Source: Acholeplasmataceae bacterium
Lineage (GTDB): Bacteria > Bacillota_I > Bacilli_A > Acholeplasmatales > Acholeplasmataceae
Assembly (NCBI GenBank): GCA_030603805.1
Contig: JAUVXD010000005.1
Span: 1-64,000, forward strand
Reading direction: 5' to 3'
Length of the DNA stretch: 64,000 nucleotides
Within the stretch, counting starts at the first letter, position 1. Every line of letters begins with the position of its first letter. Under the pieces are notes generated by a model. It saw nothing but the letters and a program-made list of their open reading frames with translations. It searched no databases and had not been told where the DNA came from. This document shows positions 17,678-27,404 of the stretch, piece after piece. The position numbers and the translations under genes are program-made.

Positions 17678-19376
17678 AGGCGTTTTAGTATCCGAAGGCT
17701 ATGCGATTGGTAAGATTCTTAAAATCAACGACATAAAAATTGATTATCGTAAAAAATCTATCCTTGATCCTATCCAAGAGATTAAGCTTTTTAAGCATGC
17801 CATTCATTTGTCTAAGCAACAGTTAAACTCACTGAAAGATGAAACAAGGAAAAGACTTGGTGATGAAACATCACATATTTTTGATGCGCATATGATGATG
17901 GCTGAAGATCCTGAATTTATTCAATCCGTTGAAAAGATTATTCAAGATGAGGTCTGTAATTTAAGTTATGCAATCAAGATGGTTGTGGACCATTTTGTCG
18001 ATCTGTTTATGAAAATTGATGATGACTACTTGAAAGAGCGATCTAAAGATATTGTCGATGTTTCACAACGAATCATTAAAAATGCACTGGGCTTACCCAT
18101 CGTTGATTATGCAACCATTGACCATGAAGTGATTGTAGTTGCAAAGGATATTAAACCTTCAGAAGCAGCTCAAATGAATCCCAAATTTGTTTTAGGATTT
18201 ATTACAGAAGAAGGTGGAAAAACTTCTCATAGTGCGATTATTGCACGTTTACTCGGTATTCCTGCTATTGTAGGTGCCAAAGATATTTTATCTTTAGTCA
18301 CCACGGGTCAAGAAATAATTATGGATGCTGTTAAAGGCGAAATTAAACTTTCGATTGATCGTGATATGAAACAACACTACTTAAGATTAATCGATATCCT
18401 TAGACAACAAAAAATGGAATTCATGCAATATAAAGGAAAGCATAGCTCAACATTAGATCACCACAAGTTTGAACTTTCTGCAAATATCGTATCATCCCGA
18501 GATATAGAACACGTGATGCAATTTGATGCCGATGGGATAGGTCTATTTAGAACCGAATTTATGTTTTTAGACCGTATGGCAATGCCTTCTGAAGAGGAAC
18601 AATTCATTGAGTATAAGAAGGTTTTAGAGGCGATGGCACCAAAACCAGTTGTGATTCGAACACTGGATATTGGTGGCGATAAGCATGTTCCTTATCTCCA
18701 TTTAGAAAAAGAGGATAATCCTTTTTTAGGTAATCGTGCCATTAGACTTTGTTTTCAAGAAATTGAGATTTTTAAAACTCAACTTCGTGCATTGCTTCGG
18801 GCAAGTGCCTTTGGTAATCTAAAGATTATGTTTCCGATGATTGCAACTAAAGAGGAATTCTTAAAAGCGAAAAAAATCGTGATTGAAGTTCAACAAGAAC
18901 TTGAAAAGTCAGGGATCATCGTAAAACCTTACGAACTCGGTATTATGGTTGAAATTCCTTCTGCTGCTCTATCAGCAGATAGCATAGCATCCGTGGTTGA
19001 CTTCTTCTCAATAGGGACAAACGATTTAATTCAATACACTTTTGCCGCAGACCGAATGAAGGAATCTTTAGAATACTTATATCAACCTTTTAATCCTGCC
19101 CTTTTAAAACTGATTAAAATGGTTGCAGATGCTGCAAAAAGACATCAAATCTGGGCAGGTGTTTGTGGTGAGATGGCATCAGATTTACTTGCTGGACCGC
19201 TTTTAATTGGTTTAGGCATTCATGAATTATCGATGACACCTGCTTCTATTTTAAAAATGCGTGCTGTTTTTTTGAAATTAAACTATGAGGATTTAAAACA
19301 ATTAGCCTCAAATGTGTTAGAATTAGAAAGTGAAGAGCAAGTGATTCATTTGCTTAAACAAAAGATTCAACAATAA
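17670..19376 (+). CDS. ptsI: PTS enzyme I (phosphoenolpyruvate-protein phosphotransferase)
   Basis: This cytoplasmic enzyme takes phosphate from PEP and passes it to HPr. The 568-residue product carries the active His187 in GGKTSHSAIIAR, GIGLFRTEFMFLDR, and the PEP-site motifs GIMVEIPSAAL, FFSIGTNDLIQY and GVCGEMASD. The start is the ATG at 17670 behind AAGGGG; a longer reading overlaps gntR without a ribosome site. It lies 9 bp before ptsH. Confidence 0.97.
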   Translation: MIKGVLVSEGYAIGKILKINDIKIDYRKKSILDPIQEIKLFKHAIHLSKQQLNSLKDETRKRLGDETSHIFDAHMMMAEDPEFIQSVEKIIQDEVCNLSYAIKMVVDHFVDLFMKIDDDYLKERSKDIVDVSQRIIKNALGLPIVDYATIDHEVIVVAKDIKPSEAAQMNPKFVLGFITEEGGKTSHSAIIARLLGIPAIVGAKDILSLVTTGQEIIMDAVKGEIKLSIDRDMKQHYLRLIDILRQQKMEFMQYKGKHSSTLDHHKFELSANIVSSRDIEHVMQFDADGIGLFRTEFMFLDRMAMPSEEEQFIEYKKVLEAMAPKPVVIRTLDIGGDKHVPYLHLEKEDNPFLGNRAIRLCFQEIEIFKTQLRALLRASAFGNLKIMFPMIATKEEFLKAKKIVIEVQQELEKSGIIVKPYELGIMVEIPSAALSADSIASVVDFFSIGTNDLIQYTFAADRMKESLEYLYQPFNPALLKLIKMVADAAKRHQIWAGVCGEMASDLLAGPLLIGLGIHELSMTPASILKMRAVFLKLNYEDLKQLASNVLELESEEQVIHLLKQKIQQ

Positions 19377-19385
19377 GGAGCCCTT

Positions 19386-19643
19386 ATGGAAAAAACGTTT
19401 ATCTTAAAAGCAGATAATGGCTTACACGCAAGACCAGCTACTAATTTTGTTCGCTTCATGTCTACGCTGCCTTCTAATGTCTATATCATACATAAAGATT
19501 TTGCTGCTGACGCAAAATCAATTATGGCCGTGATGAGCATGGGTTTATCTAAAGGCGCAAGCTTTCGAATCAAAGTGGAATCTGAAAATCAGGATGTCAT
19601 GAGTCAAATTGAAGCTTACATGCTAGAAAATCATTTAATCTAA
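19386..19643 (+). CDS. ptsH: Phosphocarrier protein HPr
   Basis: The 85-residue HPr has the EI phosphorylation site His14 in GLHARPAT and the regulatory Ser45 (equivalent to Ser46) in KSIMAVMSMGLSKG. The serine implies an HPr kinase/phosphorylase and CcpA-like control elsewhere in the genome. The ATG follows AAGGAG. It is last in the PTS operon and ends at a terminator. An AAAAACGTTTA sequence lies within its first codons, matching the cre-like core noted at other promoters. Confidence 0.97.
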   Translation: MEKTFILKADNGLHARPATNFVRFMSTLPSNVYIIHKDFAADAKSIMAVMSMGLSKGASFRIKVESENQDVMSQIEAYMLENHLI

Positions 19644-19668
19644 GAGCCTACACATAGGTTCTTTGTTT
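19643..19668 (+). terminator. Intrinsic terminator of the PTS operon
   Basis: The stem AGAGCCT/AGGTTCT (19643-19649 with 19656-19662, one G-U) is followed by TTTGTTT. It begins at the stop codon. Confidence 0.7.
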
Positions 19669-19709
19669 CATTATTTTTAAGATCATCATCAATATCTAGG
19701 GGGAGCATC

Positions 19710-20225
19710 ATGTATATCAATCAAACTACTTATTCAAAACATAGACAAAGACAACTGGTATCCTTTAGTTTTAAGAAACGTATGATACCCATTATAATTG
19801 TTTTAGAAGCAATTTTCTTAGTAGTTCTTCTTTATGGAATCATTAGCGATCGTTTGATGTTTATTTTTGTGCCAATATTGCTCATGTTTATTATTCCAAT
19901 CGAATTTTACCTTTTATCTAAACTTAAAATGAAGTTCGACTGGAAACGAAATCCCTCTGTGCAAAGAGAACCTACCATGAGATTTACGTTTGAAGATGAT
20001 TTGATTCAGATTGAAGATTTATCAGAAGATTCTACGATTGGTAAGATCAAATATGAATTCATATACTGGGGTTCTGAAGATTTGTTCAACTTCTATTTAT
20101 TTCCAAATCCCAATATGGCTTATGTGATTGATAAAAAAGGATTTGAATCTGGCACAACAGTTGAAATTAGAAATTTTTTATCTTCAAAAATAAAAAAATC
20201 AAAGTTTTCAAAAAAACCATATTAA
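19710..20225 (+). CDS. YcxB-like membrane protein
   Basis: The 171-residue protein has two adjacent membrane helices (about 25-45 and 50-72) between a basic N-terminus and a cytosolic domain. The latter resembles the YcxB-like family: RFTFEDDLIQIEDLSEDSTIGKIKYEFIYWG and a later FPNPNMAYVIDKKGF. Function of the family is unknown. The ATG follows AGGGGGAG. It is convergent with the ABC-transporter operon across a shared terminator. Confidence 0.75.
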   Translation: MYINQTTYSKHRQRQLVSFSFKKRMIPIIIVLEAIFLVVLLYGIISDRLMFIFVPILLMFIIPIEFYLLSKLKMKFDWKRNPSVQREPTMRFTFEDDLIQIEDLSEDSTIGKIKYEFIYWGSEDLFNFYLFPNPNMAYVIDKKGFESGTTVEIRNFLSSKIKKSKFSKKPY

Positions 20226-20236
20226 GATGATGAAAA

Positions 20237-20269
20237 ATGGGTTCTCAGCCGAGAACCCATCATTTTTTT
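20237..20269. terminator. Bidirectional terminator
   Basis: The perfect 10-bp stem ATGGGTTCTC/GAGAACCCAT (20237-20246 with 20251-20260) has seven T on the plus side and an A-run on the other. It ends both the YcxB-like gene and the convergent ABC operon. Confidence 0.85.
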
Positions 20270-21539
20270 ATTTTCCGTTTTTCTTTAAGTGAAAAGCTTT
20301 TTTAAAGTTGTCTTTAATACGCTTCATAAACTTTGTTTGATCATATGAAAGAATGGAAACACGGTAAACTGGCGCAACCACATAAAGTGCTAGAACTAAG
20401 AAAATCATCATCACAATGAGTGCGATAATCGTTTCAAAGATGGAAAGCAATCCACTTGCTACAGCAATAGGGGCAACAATGGGTGTAAAAAATGGAACAA
20501 ATGCCATCACCTTTAGAAATCCATCGCCACCTGCCATAGGTGCGAAAATCCCCATATAAAATCCTGCAAGCATCATCAGCATAAGTGGAGATTGAAACTG
20601 TTGATAATCTTCTTGTGTAACTGCCATAGATGCGAAAAGTGCAGCAATCACTAAATAAAAGAGCGTACCTACAATCATAAACATTAATGAAAATAGAAGT
20701 ACCGATGGCCAGTTAGGCATGAGTTCTGCTAAATAGGATAAAAGGGATAAATTGCCATCGGGTAAATTAACTGCTGCTGAGGCATCAAAGAGTCTACTGA
20801 CTAACACACCTATCGCACCATATCCGATGACGAGCAATCCTTGTATCGCAACAAATATAATACTTGAGGTAATCTTACTTAAGAAATGAATTTTAGCAGG
20901 AACGCTTGCAATAATGGTTTCAATGGCTTTAGTTGATTTTTCTTCAATGATATCGACACCAACAAACTGAGTTGCCATGGTGATTAAGATAAACATTGGA
21001 AGCACTAGCATACTTGCTATGGAACCAAGCATCATCCCTTGATCTGGATCTTCATAATCTGGTGCCAGCACTGTACTAAAATTAGGTCTTTCATAATTGC
21101 CGATTTGATAATTAATAATCTGAAGTTCAATAATATTCATGAACCCAGCATTCATATGAGGAAACTTGCTATAAATCGTAACAGTAGGTGCTGCAATATT
21201 TCCTGAAAAATGAATTAAGACATTTTGTTCGCCATCAGCCCAAAATTGATCGACATCAAGTGCATCAATTTCACTAAATAAATAGAAATCAGTACCTTGA
21301 AAAGGTGCATTAAACGATCTCGATAAATCTTCTGTTAGGTTAGGTTCTACTGTTTCATTAAAAATAACAATGGTGATATTTTCTATTTGTGGCTCATCTT
21401 TTCCAAAAAGACTCATAATGGCTGGAATATTAATCACAATCACAGTGAGTAGTAAGATGACAGCATTTGCGATAAAAAACGCTTTTCTTCCCACTCTTTT
21501 TCCTAAACCATACTTCACTAAAAACTTAAACTTCTTCAT
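20268..21539 (-). CDS. ABC transporter permease, NatB/ABC-2 type
   Basis: The 423-residue permease of the NatB/YhaP type has an N-terminal helix (about 20-40), a large extracellular loop (about 45-165), and then about six membrane helices with the family phrase VGVDIIEEKSTKAIETIIASVPA. NatAB systems extrude Na+ or other small cations, and related systems export peptides; the cargo here is unknown. The start overlaps the ATPase gene by 14 bp. It ends KKAFHLKKNGK beside a shared terminator. Confidence 0.88.
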   Translation of the reverse strand: MKKFKFLVKYGLGKRVGRKAFFIANAVILLLTVIVINIPAIMSLFGKDEPQIENITIVIFNETVEPNLTEDLSRSFNAPFQGTDFYLFSEIDALDVDQFWADGEQNVLIHFSGNIAAPTVTIYSKFPHMNAGFMNIIELQIINYQIGNYERPNFSTVLAPDYEDPDQGMMLGSIASMLVLPMFILITMATQFVGVDIIEEKSTKAIETIIASVPAKIHFLSKITSSIIFVAIQGLLVIGYGAIGVLVSRLFDASAAVNLPDGNLSLLSYLAELMPNWPSVLLFSLMFMIVGTLFYLVIAALFASMAVTQEDYQQFQSPLMLMMLAGFYMGIFAPMAGGDGFLKVMAFVPFFTPIVAPIAVASGLLSIFETIIALIVMMIFLVLALYVVAPVYRVSILSYDQTKFMKRIKDNFKKAFHLKKNGK

Positions 21540-22428
21540 CTTTTTTGCCTACCTTTGCAATAAATATTTCGGATAAAGAGGCTTGTTCAACGTCATATTT
21601 CGTGATGTGTTTACATGTCTTGATGTAATCAAAGACAAGTTCGGAAATAGTTTCATTTTCGATCTTAACTTCTATTTCATGTGCGTGTTCGATGACTTGA
21701 TAAACACCTGGAATCGTTTTTAATTTTTCGATATCGACATCGCCGATAATTTTGATGTTTTGCTTCTTAAAATCCTTTTTAACTTGATCAATTCTACCTT
21801 CAATAATCGCTTTCCCTTTTTCTAAAACAATCAGTTCTTCACAAAATGATTCTACGTGATCAAGTTGATGTGATGAGAAAACAACCATAGAACCTTTCTT
21901 TTGAAAATCACGAATGACTTCAACAAAAAGTTCGGTGTTAATTGGGTCCAATCCAGAAAATGGCTCATCTAAAACGAGGAGTTTTGGATTGTTGATGATG
22001 GCCGATATAAATTGAATTTTTTGTTGGTTACCTTTGGATAATTCTTTGATTTTTCTATTTTTATAATCAGGAATATCAAACCGTTCCAACCAATAATCAA
22101 GTCTTTCTTCAATTGTTTTTGGATCCATGTCTTTGAGTTGTCCAAAATAAAGCATCAGTTCTTTCACTGTAATCTTAGTGAGTAATGATCTTTCTTCAAT
22201 CATATAACCAATTTCATTGACATTATGGTAACCTACTTTTTCCCCATTATAGAGGACTTCCCCTTCAGTGGGTTCTAAGAGTCCCATAATCATTCTAAAT
22301 GTTGTGGTTTTACCTGCACCATTTGTGCCAAGTAAACCAAAGATGTCACCTGGTTTGATGGTAAAACTCAGTCTATCAACAGCAACCAATTGACCATAGA
22401 GCATACGTGCATTTTTGACTTCAAGCAT
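21526..22428 (-). CDS. ABC transporter ATP-binding protein, NatA type
   Basis: The 300-residue ATPase has Walker A GTNGAGKTT, signature LSKGNQQKIQF, Walker B LLVLDEPFSGLDP and the H-loop SSHQLD. The C-terminal extension of about 80 residues is usual for NatA-like proteins. It pairs with the permease encoded immediately downstream. The ATG follows GGAAGGAAG. A 42-residue membrane peptide gene lies directly upstream under the same promoter. Confidence 0.93.
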   Translation of the reverse strand: MLEVKNARMLYGQLVAVDRLSFTIKPGDIFGLLGTNGAGKTTTFRMIMGLLEPTEGEVLYNGEKVGYHNVNEIGYMIEERSLLTKITVKELMLYFGQLKDMDPKTIEERLDYWLERFDIPDYKNRKIKELSKGNQQKIQFISAIINNPKLLVLDEPFSGLDPINTELFVEVIRDFQKKGSMVVFSSHQLDHVESFCEELIVLEKGKAIIEGRIDQVKKDFKKQNIKIIGDVDIEKLKTIPGVYQVIEHAHEIEVKIENETISELVFDYIKTCKHITKYDVEQASLSEIFIAKVGKKDEEV

Positions 22429-22461
22429 ATGAATTTCTTCCTTCCAAATCTTTGTTTTGAG

Positions 22462-22590
22462 TTATTTTTTTAAGTGATCTTTCCAATCGTCTTTGTGCTT
22501 TTTTGAATCATCAGAATGCCCAAAAGAAAAAAGAGCAATGATGATAATGATTGCGACAATTCCAATAGGAATAATTAGCGAAAAATTCAT
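22462..22590 (-). CDS. Small single-pass membrane protein (42 aa)
   Basis: This small gene runs from the ATG at 22588-22590 to TAA at 22462-22464. The product has one hydrophobic helix (residues 4-24, many Ile) and a charged tail, HSDDSKKHKDDWKDHLKK. The ribosome site GAGGTGGGG is strong, and a good promoter lies just upstream, so I regard it as real. It leads the natA-natB operon by 33 bp and may be an accessory subunit or a peptide exported by that transporter. Both roles are inference. Confidence 0.65.
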   Translation of the reverse strand: MNFSLIIPIGIVAIIIIIALFSFGHSDDSKKHKDDWKDHLKK

Positions 22591-22612
22591 GTCCCCACCT
22601 CATTTCACAATC

Positions 22613-22641
22613 ATTATAGCACATTACTCATAATTATACAA
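22613..22641 (-). promoter_or_regulatory. Promoter of the small peptide-natAB operon
   Basis: On the minus strand, TTGTAT (22636-22641), a 17-nt spacer and a perfect TATAAT (22613-22618) lie about 25 bp before the 42-codon gene. Confidence 0.65.
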
Positions 22642-22653
22642 TATTATTTTTTG

Positions 22654-24576
22654 TTATTTCTTCATTTCCTTAGTAATCATGGAGACAAAATCATCAAAAC
22701 TAATGGTTATTTGATCTTGTGAACCATATTTTCGATAAGTCACTAATCCTTCTGCTGCTTCCTTATCTCCTAAGACCAGTGAATACGGAATCTTTTGAGT
22801 TTGAACTTCACGAATTTTATATCCAAGTTTTTCTTCTCTTAAGTCACTTTCAACACGAACACCTTTAGCTTTAAGTGCTTCGTGAATATCCATGACGTAC
22901 TTGTGATGATGTAAGACGTTTACAGGAAGAACCTTCACTTGGACAGGTGCAAGCCAGAATGGGAATGCGCCTTTATATTCTTCAGTGAGGTATGCAACAA
23001 AGCGTTCCATGGTTGATACAATGCCACGGTGAATGACTACCGGACGATAAATATTTTTACCATCTTCTCCAACATAAGTTAAATCAAAGCGTTGTGGGAG
23101 TAGGAAATCAAGTTGAATGGTAGATAAGGTTTCTGCATTTCCTAAAGCGGTCTTCACTTGAACATCAAGTTTAGGCCCATAGAAAGCTGCTTCGCCAATC
23201 GCTTCATAATAATCAAATCCCATTTCATCCATGGCTTCTTTAAGCATTTTTTCAGCTTTCATCCACATCTCATCATCAGGGAAGTATTTTTCAGTATCTT
23301 CTGGATCGCGGTATGATAATCTAAATTGATAATCAGTGATATTAAAATCTTTATAGACAGCAAGTAAAAGTTCAGTGGTTCTCTTGAACTCATCTTTAAT
23401 TTGGTCTGGACGTACAAAGATATGCGCATCATTTAAAGTCATTTCACGGACACGCTGCAAGCCTGAGAGTGCACCACTCTTTTCATAGCGATGCATCATG
23501 CCAAGTTCAGCAATTCTTAAAGGGAGTTCACGATAACTATGCACATCATTTTTATAGATTAACATATGGTGTGGACAGTTCATTGGTCGAAGCACAAGCA
23601 TTTCACCATCTCCCATGTCCATCGGTGGAAACATGGAGTCTTGGTAATGATCCCAGTGTCCTGAAGTGCGATATAAATCAACGTTTGCCATAATTGGGGT
23701 ATAAACATGCATGTAGCCTAAAGATAGTTCAACATCAGTGATGTAGCGTTCAATGGTACGACGGATGGTTGCACCTTTATGTAACCAAAAAGGTAGTCCT
23801 GGACCCGCTTCTTTGGTGAGCATAAATAAATCTAGTTCTTTACCAATTTTACGGTGATCTCTTTGTTTTCTTTCTTCAAGGAGGGCTAGATGTGCATCTA
23901 AGTCTTTCTTGGTTAGAAAGGATGTGCCATACACACGAAGGAGCATCTTATTATTGGAGTTGCCTCTCCAATAAGCACCAGCTAAACTTAAAAGTTTAAA
24001 GTTTCTAATCAGCTTGGTTGATGGGACATGACCACCACGACAAAGATCGGTGAAATCCCCTTGAGTATAGACCGTTAAAACATCATCTTTAAACTCTTCA
24101 ATGAGTTCTAATTTATAAGGATCTTCAACAAAAATCTGCTTAGCTTCTTCATAGGTGACTTCTCTTCTAACAATCTTAAAATCAGCATCTGAAAGCTTAA
24201 GCATTTCTTTTTCGATTTTTGGCAAATCCTCATCATTGACTTTATGATCGCCAAAATCGACATCGTAATAAAAGCCTTCTTCAATCGCTGGACCAACACC
24301 AAAATGAGATCCCGGATAAAGTCTAGTAATCGCTTGTGCCATGAGGTGCGCTGTTGAGTGGTTGATAACATCTAAGATTCTTGGATCTTTTTCTGTCAGC
24401 AGTTCTAAAAGACCGTCTTCCATTAATGGACGGTTAACTTCGATATATGCCTTGTTAAACACGGCAGCAATCGACTTTTTAGCTAAGCTTGGGGAAATAC
24501 TTTCTGCAATCTCATAAGGACTAACACCTTTTTGAAATGCTTTGATGTTGCCATCTGGAAATTGAATTTTGATCAT
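22654..24576 (-). CDS. thrS: Threonyl-tRNA synthetase
   Basis: This class II synthetase charges tRNA-Thr. The 640-residue product has an N-terminal TGS domain (1-60), the editing domain with HSTAHLMAQ, and the catalytic core with [30 protein letters not shown] and [13 protein letters not shown], followed by the anticodon domain. The start is the ATG at 24574-24576; a GTG nine bases upstream touches the AAGGAG and is rejected. A T-box leader immediately upstream controls it. No hairpin follows the stop. Confidence 0.97.
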   Translation of the reverse strand: MIKIQFPDGNIKAFQKGVSPYEIAESISPSLAKKSIAAVFNKAYIEVNRPLMEDGLLELLTEKDPRILDVINHSTAHLMAQAITRLYPGSHFGVGPAIEEGFYYDVDFGDHKVNDEDLPKIEKEMLKLSDADFKIVRREVTYEEAKQIFVEDPYKLELIEEFKDDVLTVYTQGDFTDLCRGGHVPSTKLIRNFKLLSLAGAYWRGNSNNKMLLRVYGTSFLTKKDLDAHLALLEERKQRDHRKIGKELDLFMLTKEAGPGLPFWLHKGATIRRTIERYITDVELSLGYMHVYTPIMANVDLYRTSGHWDHYQDSMFPPMDMGDGEMLVLRPMNCPHHMLIYKNDVHSYRELPLRIAELGMMHRYEKSGALSGLQRVREMTLNDAHIFVRPDQIKDEFKRTTELLLAVYKDFNITDYQFRLSYRDPEDTEKYFPDDEMWMKAEKMLKEAMDEMGFDYYEAIGEAAFYGPKLDVQVKTALGNAETLSTIQLDFLLPQRFDLTYVGEDGKNIYRPVVIHRGIVSTMERFVAYLTEEYKGAFPFWLAPVQVKVLPVNVLHHHKYVMDIHEALKAKGVRVESDLREEKLGYKIREVQTQKIPYSLVLGDKEAAEGLVTYRKYGSQDQITISFDDFVSMITKEMKK

Positions 24577-24596
24577 GTTGATCACTCCTTTTAAAA

Positions 24597-24808
24597 TATA
24601 AAAAGTCCCAAGAAATAAATTCTAAGGACGACAAATCGTGGTACCACCTTAGTTCTAGCATTGCTAGCACTCATCATATGGATAACGGCATGACCCGGAC
24701 TAGTTTTTTTAGTCAGCTCCAAGGGAGTAATATCAATCGTTTGCAGCTTTCACCGTCCTGCATCGCTAGGTTTGATGATATCATGGCCTCTTCATAGCTT
24801 TCGTACTT
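24597..24808 (-). ncRNA. T-box leader of thrS
   Basis: The minus-strand leader of about 210 nt carries the conserved T-box AAGGTGGTACCACG (about 24637-24650), which forms the antiterminator. A competing terminator stem, GTCC-TAG/CT-GGGAC with TTTTT, lies at 24597-24630. Upstream sequence can fold as stem I. Uncharged tRNA-Thr pairing would permit read-through into thrS. The specifier codon was not resolved by eye. Confidence 0.92.
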
Positions 24809-24836
24809 ATTATAACACTTTAATCTGTGATTTCAA
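24809..24836 (-). promoter_or_regulatory. thrS/T-box promoter
   Basis: On the minus strand, TTGAAA (24831-24836), a 16-nt spacer and TATAAT (24809-24814) lie just after the dnaI stop codon. Confidence 0.75.
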
Positions 24837-24842
24837 CTAAAT

Positions 24843-25655
24843 TTAGCCTTTAAACTGTTGTTCAGTCAATTTCACATAAGTCATTAAATCCTTAAGTCGC
24901 TGAATCAAGCGTGCTGCTTTAACACGGTTCATCTCATCTTTATTGACGGTCAGTGCATCGACTAGCGAAACAAACTCAAAATTAGAAGTCATGAAAACAG
25001 GCAGTTTTGCAGAAAGTCTATATTGCATAATAGGCACTAAGACTTCATCTCTAAACCACGGAGACATATTTTCTCCACCCATATCATCAAGCATCAAGAC
25101 ATCGGCTTGTTTTAGTGAATTAATTCTTTCTTCTAAATTACCTTCATTCATGCCTTGTTTAATCGATCTCACTAAGTCAGGCATATAAACAAAGAGGACA
25201 GTAATATTTTTTTCAGCAAGTGCTTGAGCGATAGCTGAAATCAAATAACTCTTACCTGTTGCATATTTGCCGTAAATATAAAGACCTTTGTGATATCGGT
25301 CCTTCTTATAGTTTTGAATAAACTCAGAGGCAAGATCAAATGCCTTTTTTCTTTCTTCATTAAAGACTTCAAATTCTTCTAAAGTTGCATCTTGAATATA
25401 GACTTCAGAATCATAAAATTTTAAATGCTGTTTGATTTTCTGCCTTTTAATTTCTAATGCTTTTTCTTTGGTTGGACGATAAACAATTTCAATATAAGGA
25501 TCTGTACGAAGAACAGGTTGATAGCCATCCTTAGTAAAATGGGCATCCCGGTCTAAGAGATACTGATAGACTTTGTAAATGTCTACGTCTAAAATATTTA
25601 AATTCATGGTTTCTGGGTCTTTTTGAATCACTTTTCTCATGTCTTCAAGTGTCAT
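24843..25655 (-). CDS. dnaI: Primosomal protein DnaI (helicase loader)
   Basis: This AAA+ ATPase loads the replicative helicase in Firmicutes-type replication. The 270-residue product has an N-terminal helicase-interacting region, the P-loop GKYATGKS (129-136), and Walker B VLMLDDMGGE. The start is the ATG at 25653-25655 behind GGAGGG; a longer reading overlaps dnaB. It directly follows dnaB, the usual pairing. Confidence 0.93.
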   Translation of the reverse strand: MTLEDMRKVIQKDPETMNLNILDVDIYKVYQYLLDRDAHFTKDGYQPVLRTDPYIEIVYRPTKEKALEIKRQKIKQHLKFYDSEVYIQDATLEEFEVFNEERKKAFDLASEFIQNYKKDRYHKGLYIYGKYATGKSYLISAIAQALAEKNITVLFVYMPDLVRSIKQGMNEGNLEERINSLKQADVLMLDDMGGENMSPWFRDEVLVPIMQYRLSAKLPVFMTSNFEFVSLVDALTVNKDEMNRVKAARLIQRLKDLMTYVKLTEQQFKG

Positions 25656-25656
25656 G

Positions 25657-26829
25657 TTATCCCTCCATTTTGGCGAGTTCAGCCATGTAGTCATCCATCC
25701 AATCAGGTTCTTTGACCTTCATTTTCTCTGGTCTTGCTTTTTGTCTATTTTCATATTCTGTTTCAATACTTGATGCAAAGTTAATCGCATCTTCTGTCGT
25801 TAAAACACCTTTATTAAGCCAATCATGCAAAACCTTTTCTAAATAGTTTATATTAGGTAGAATACCATTTTTATGCTTTAAGATGAGCATTAAGATTACA
25901 TTAATAATACCTGGTTCAACACTGTTTCTTTCAAGTAATAAGGATGCTGTCGATAAAGCTAAACCTTGTTGATCTGTTTTTGCATATTTTTGGATAATCA
26001 CTTGTGGGGTAATTTGGTCCATCAAGGTTGGTTTAGGAATATCTTTAGACTTAATCGTTAGAATTTTATGTTTGGTTTCATAGTGTTGTTTAGCTTTTAA
26101 GTTGAGTTGTGGGAAGTTGATGAGTTGAGTTCTAGATTTAGCAGCTGCTTCATAGATGGCAACCATATCTGAGACATCAAACTGATAGACAAATGCAATC
26201 TTATTGATTTGTTCTTTAAACTTTTCAGTTAAGACCTGAGACGTTTTGAGTCGTTCAGGTAGTCTTTCAACAAACCCTTCATAATTAAACTTATAAGTGA
26301 TGTTTGAACCACCATTTTGTGTTCTACCTTGAAGGGGATGTTCCACATTTAAAAGGTTTAACGATTTAAACTCATAAAGATGGTCAAACGATTTGGTAAT
26401 ATTATCATAACCTTCAGTCTCAGGAATATCCATTTTAAAGAGGCTTGTGAGCATCGTCATATTTTTTTCTCCAATCTCTGATTGAAGATAAGACCCAAAA
26501 ACAGTATCGACTAAAAACTGTTTGGCTGTGAGTGGTGCTTTCATAAAATAAAGATACATGTCTTCTTTTTGAAAAACAGTGAGTAAGTTGAGTGCTTCAA
26601 GTTTATTTCTAATGCGTAAGAAGTCGATTTGTTTTAAATTGAGTAAGTCAAAAAGTTCTTGATGCGTGTAGGTCATTCGATTGGTCTTATTAATCAATTG
26701 ATAAAAGGTGTTATATAAAGCTTGACCTTCAAGACCCATTAAAGGCTGATATAAAAGTGCGAGCACTTTAAAATCAGCAGCAGATAAATCTGATTGGCTA
26801 TGAAGTTGAAATTGACTACTATTTTTCAT
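25657..26829 (-). CDS. dnaB: Replication initiation/membrane attachment protein DnaB
   Basis: This is the Firmicutes-type DnaB (not the helicase), a DnaD-like primosome protein that with DnaI loads helicase at the origin. The 390-residue product starts HSQSDLSAADFKVLALLYQPLMGLEGQALYNTFYQL and has a C-terminal DnaD-like helical domain (about 285-355, TEDAINFASS). It overlaps coaE by about 11 bp upstream and is followed by dnaI. Confidence 0.9.
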   Translation of the reverse strand: MKNSSQFQLHSQSDLSAADFKVLALLYQPLMGLEGQALYNTFYQLINKTNRMTYTHQELFDLLNLKQIDFLRIRNKLEALNLLTVFQKEDMYLYFMKAPLTAKQFLVDTVFGSYLQSEIGEKNMTMLTSLFKMDIPETEGYDNITKSFDHLYEFKSLNLLNVEHPLQGRTQNGGSNITYKFNYEGFVERLPERLKTSQVLTEKFKEQINKIAFVYQFDVSDMVAIYEAAAKSRTQLINFPQLNLKAKQHYETKHKILTIKSKDIPKPTLMDQITPQVIIQKYAKTDQQGLALSTASLLLERNSVEPGIINVILMLILKHKNGILPNINYLEKVLHDWLNKGVLTTEDAINFASSIETEYENRQKARPEKMKVKEPDWMDDYMAELAKMEG

Positions 26830-27400
26830 ATCCGATACCTCTTAAAAATTGAAGGATTTGGGCATAAAGCGCGTCTTTTGTCCCTTGATTGCCCAAGACA
26901 ACATCAGCTTTTTTTGCTTTTTCATCGAGTGAGCTTTGACTTTGAACTCTCATGAATGCTTCATCATAGGATAAGTGGTCTCTTAGGATGAGTCTATCGA
27001 TTTGAGTCTTTTGGTCCACATGGACAACCAAGACATAATCGACCTTGGTTTGATACCCAACCTCATAGAGTAAAGGCATATCAATGATCAAGATGGGTTC
27101 ATTTTTTAGTGTTTGTTTAATTTTTTCGATTTCCTCAAAAACAAAGGGGTGCACGATATGATTGAGTGCTTCACGCTCAAGTGGATTGTCGAAAATAATC
27201 TTTGCTAGTTTTCTTCTGTCTTCTTTAGTCTTAACGGTAAAGCCAAAATGGGACACGACTTGTCGGTTCATGTCCATATTTTCTGTCCATAATTTTGAGA
27301 CAATTTGATCTGAGTCAATGACTGGAATATCTAGAGATCTCAAAAAATCGGCAGCTGTGGACTTACCAGAAGCGATACCGCCTGTTAGTCCGATGATCAT
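26819..27400 (-). CDS. coaE: Dephospho-CoA kinase
   Basis: CoaE phosphorylates the ribose 3'-OH of dephospho-CoA, the last step of CoA synthesis. The P-loop GLTGGIASGKST lies at 4-15 when started at the ATG 27398-27400, the usual N-terminus of the family. That start lies 4 bp after the mutM stop, so it probably depends on translational coupling. Starts up to 39 bp further upstream (ATG at 27430, GTG at 27439) are also open. The region VIDSDQIVSKLW and FDNPLEREALNHIVHP are typical. Confidence 0.93.
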   Translation of the reverse strand: MIIGLTGGIASGKSTAADFLRSLDIPVIDSDQIVSKLWTENMDMNRQVVSHFGFTVKTKEDRRKLAKIIFDNPLEREALNHIVHPFVFEEIEKIKQTLKNEPILIIDMPLLYEVGYQTKVDYVLVVHVDQKTQIDRLILRDHLSYDEAFMRVQSQSSLDEKAKKADVVLGNQGTKDALYAQILQFLRGIGYEK

Positions 27401-27404
27401 GGAT

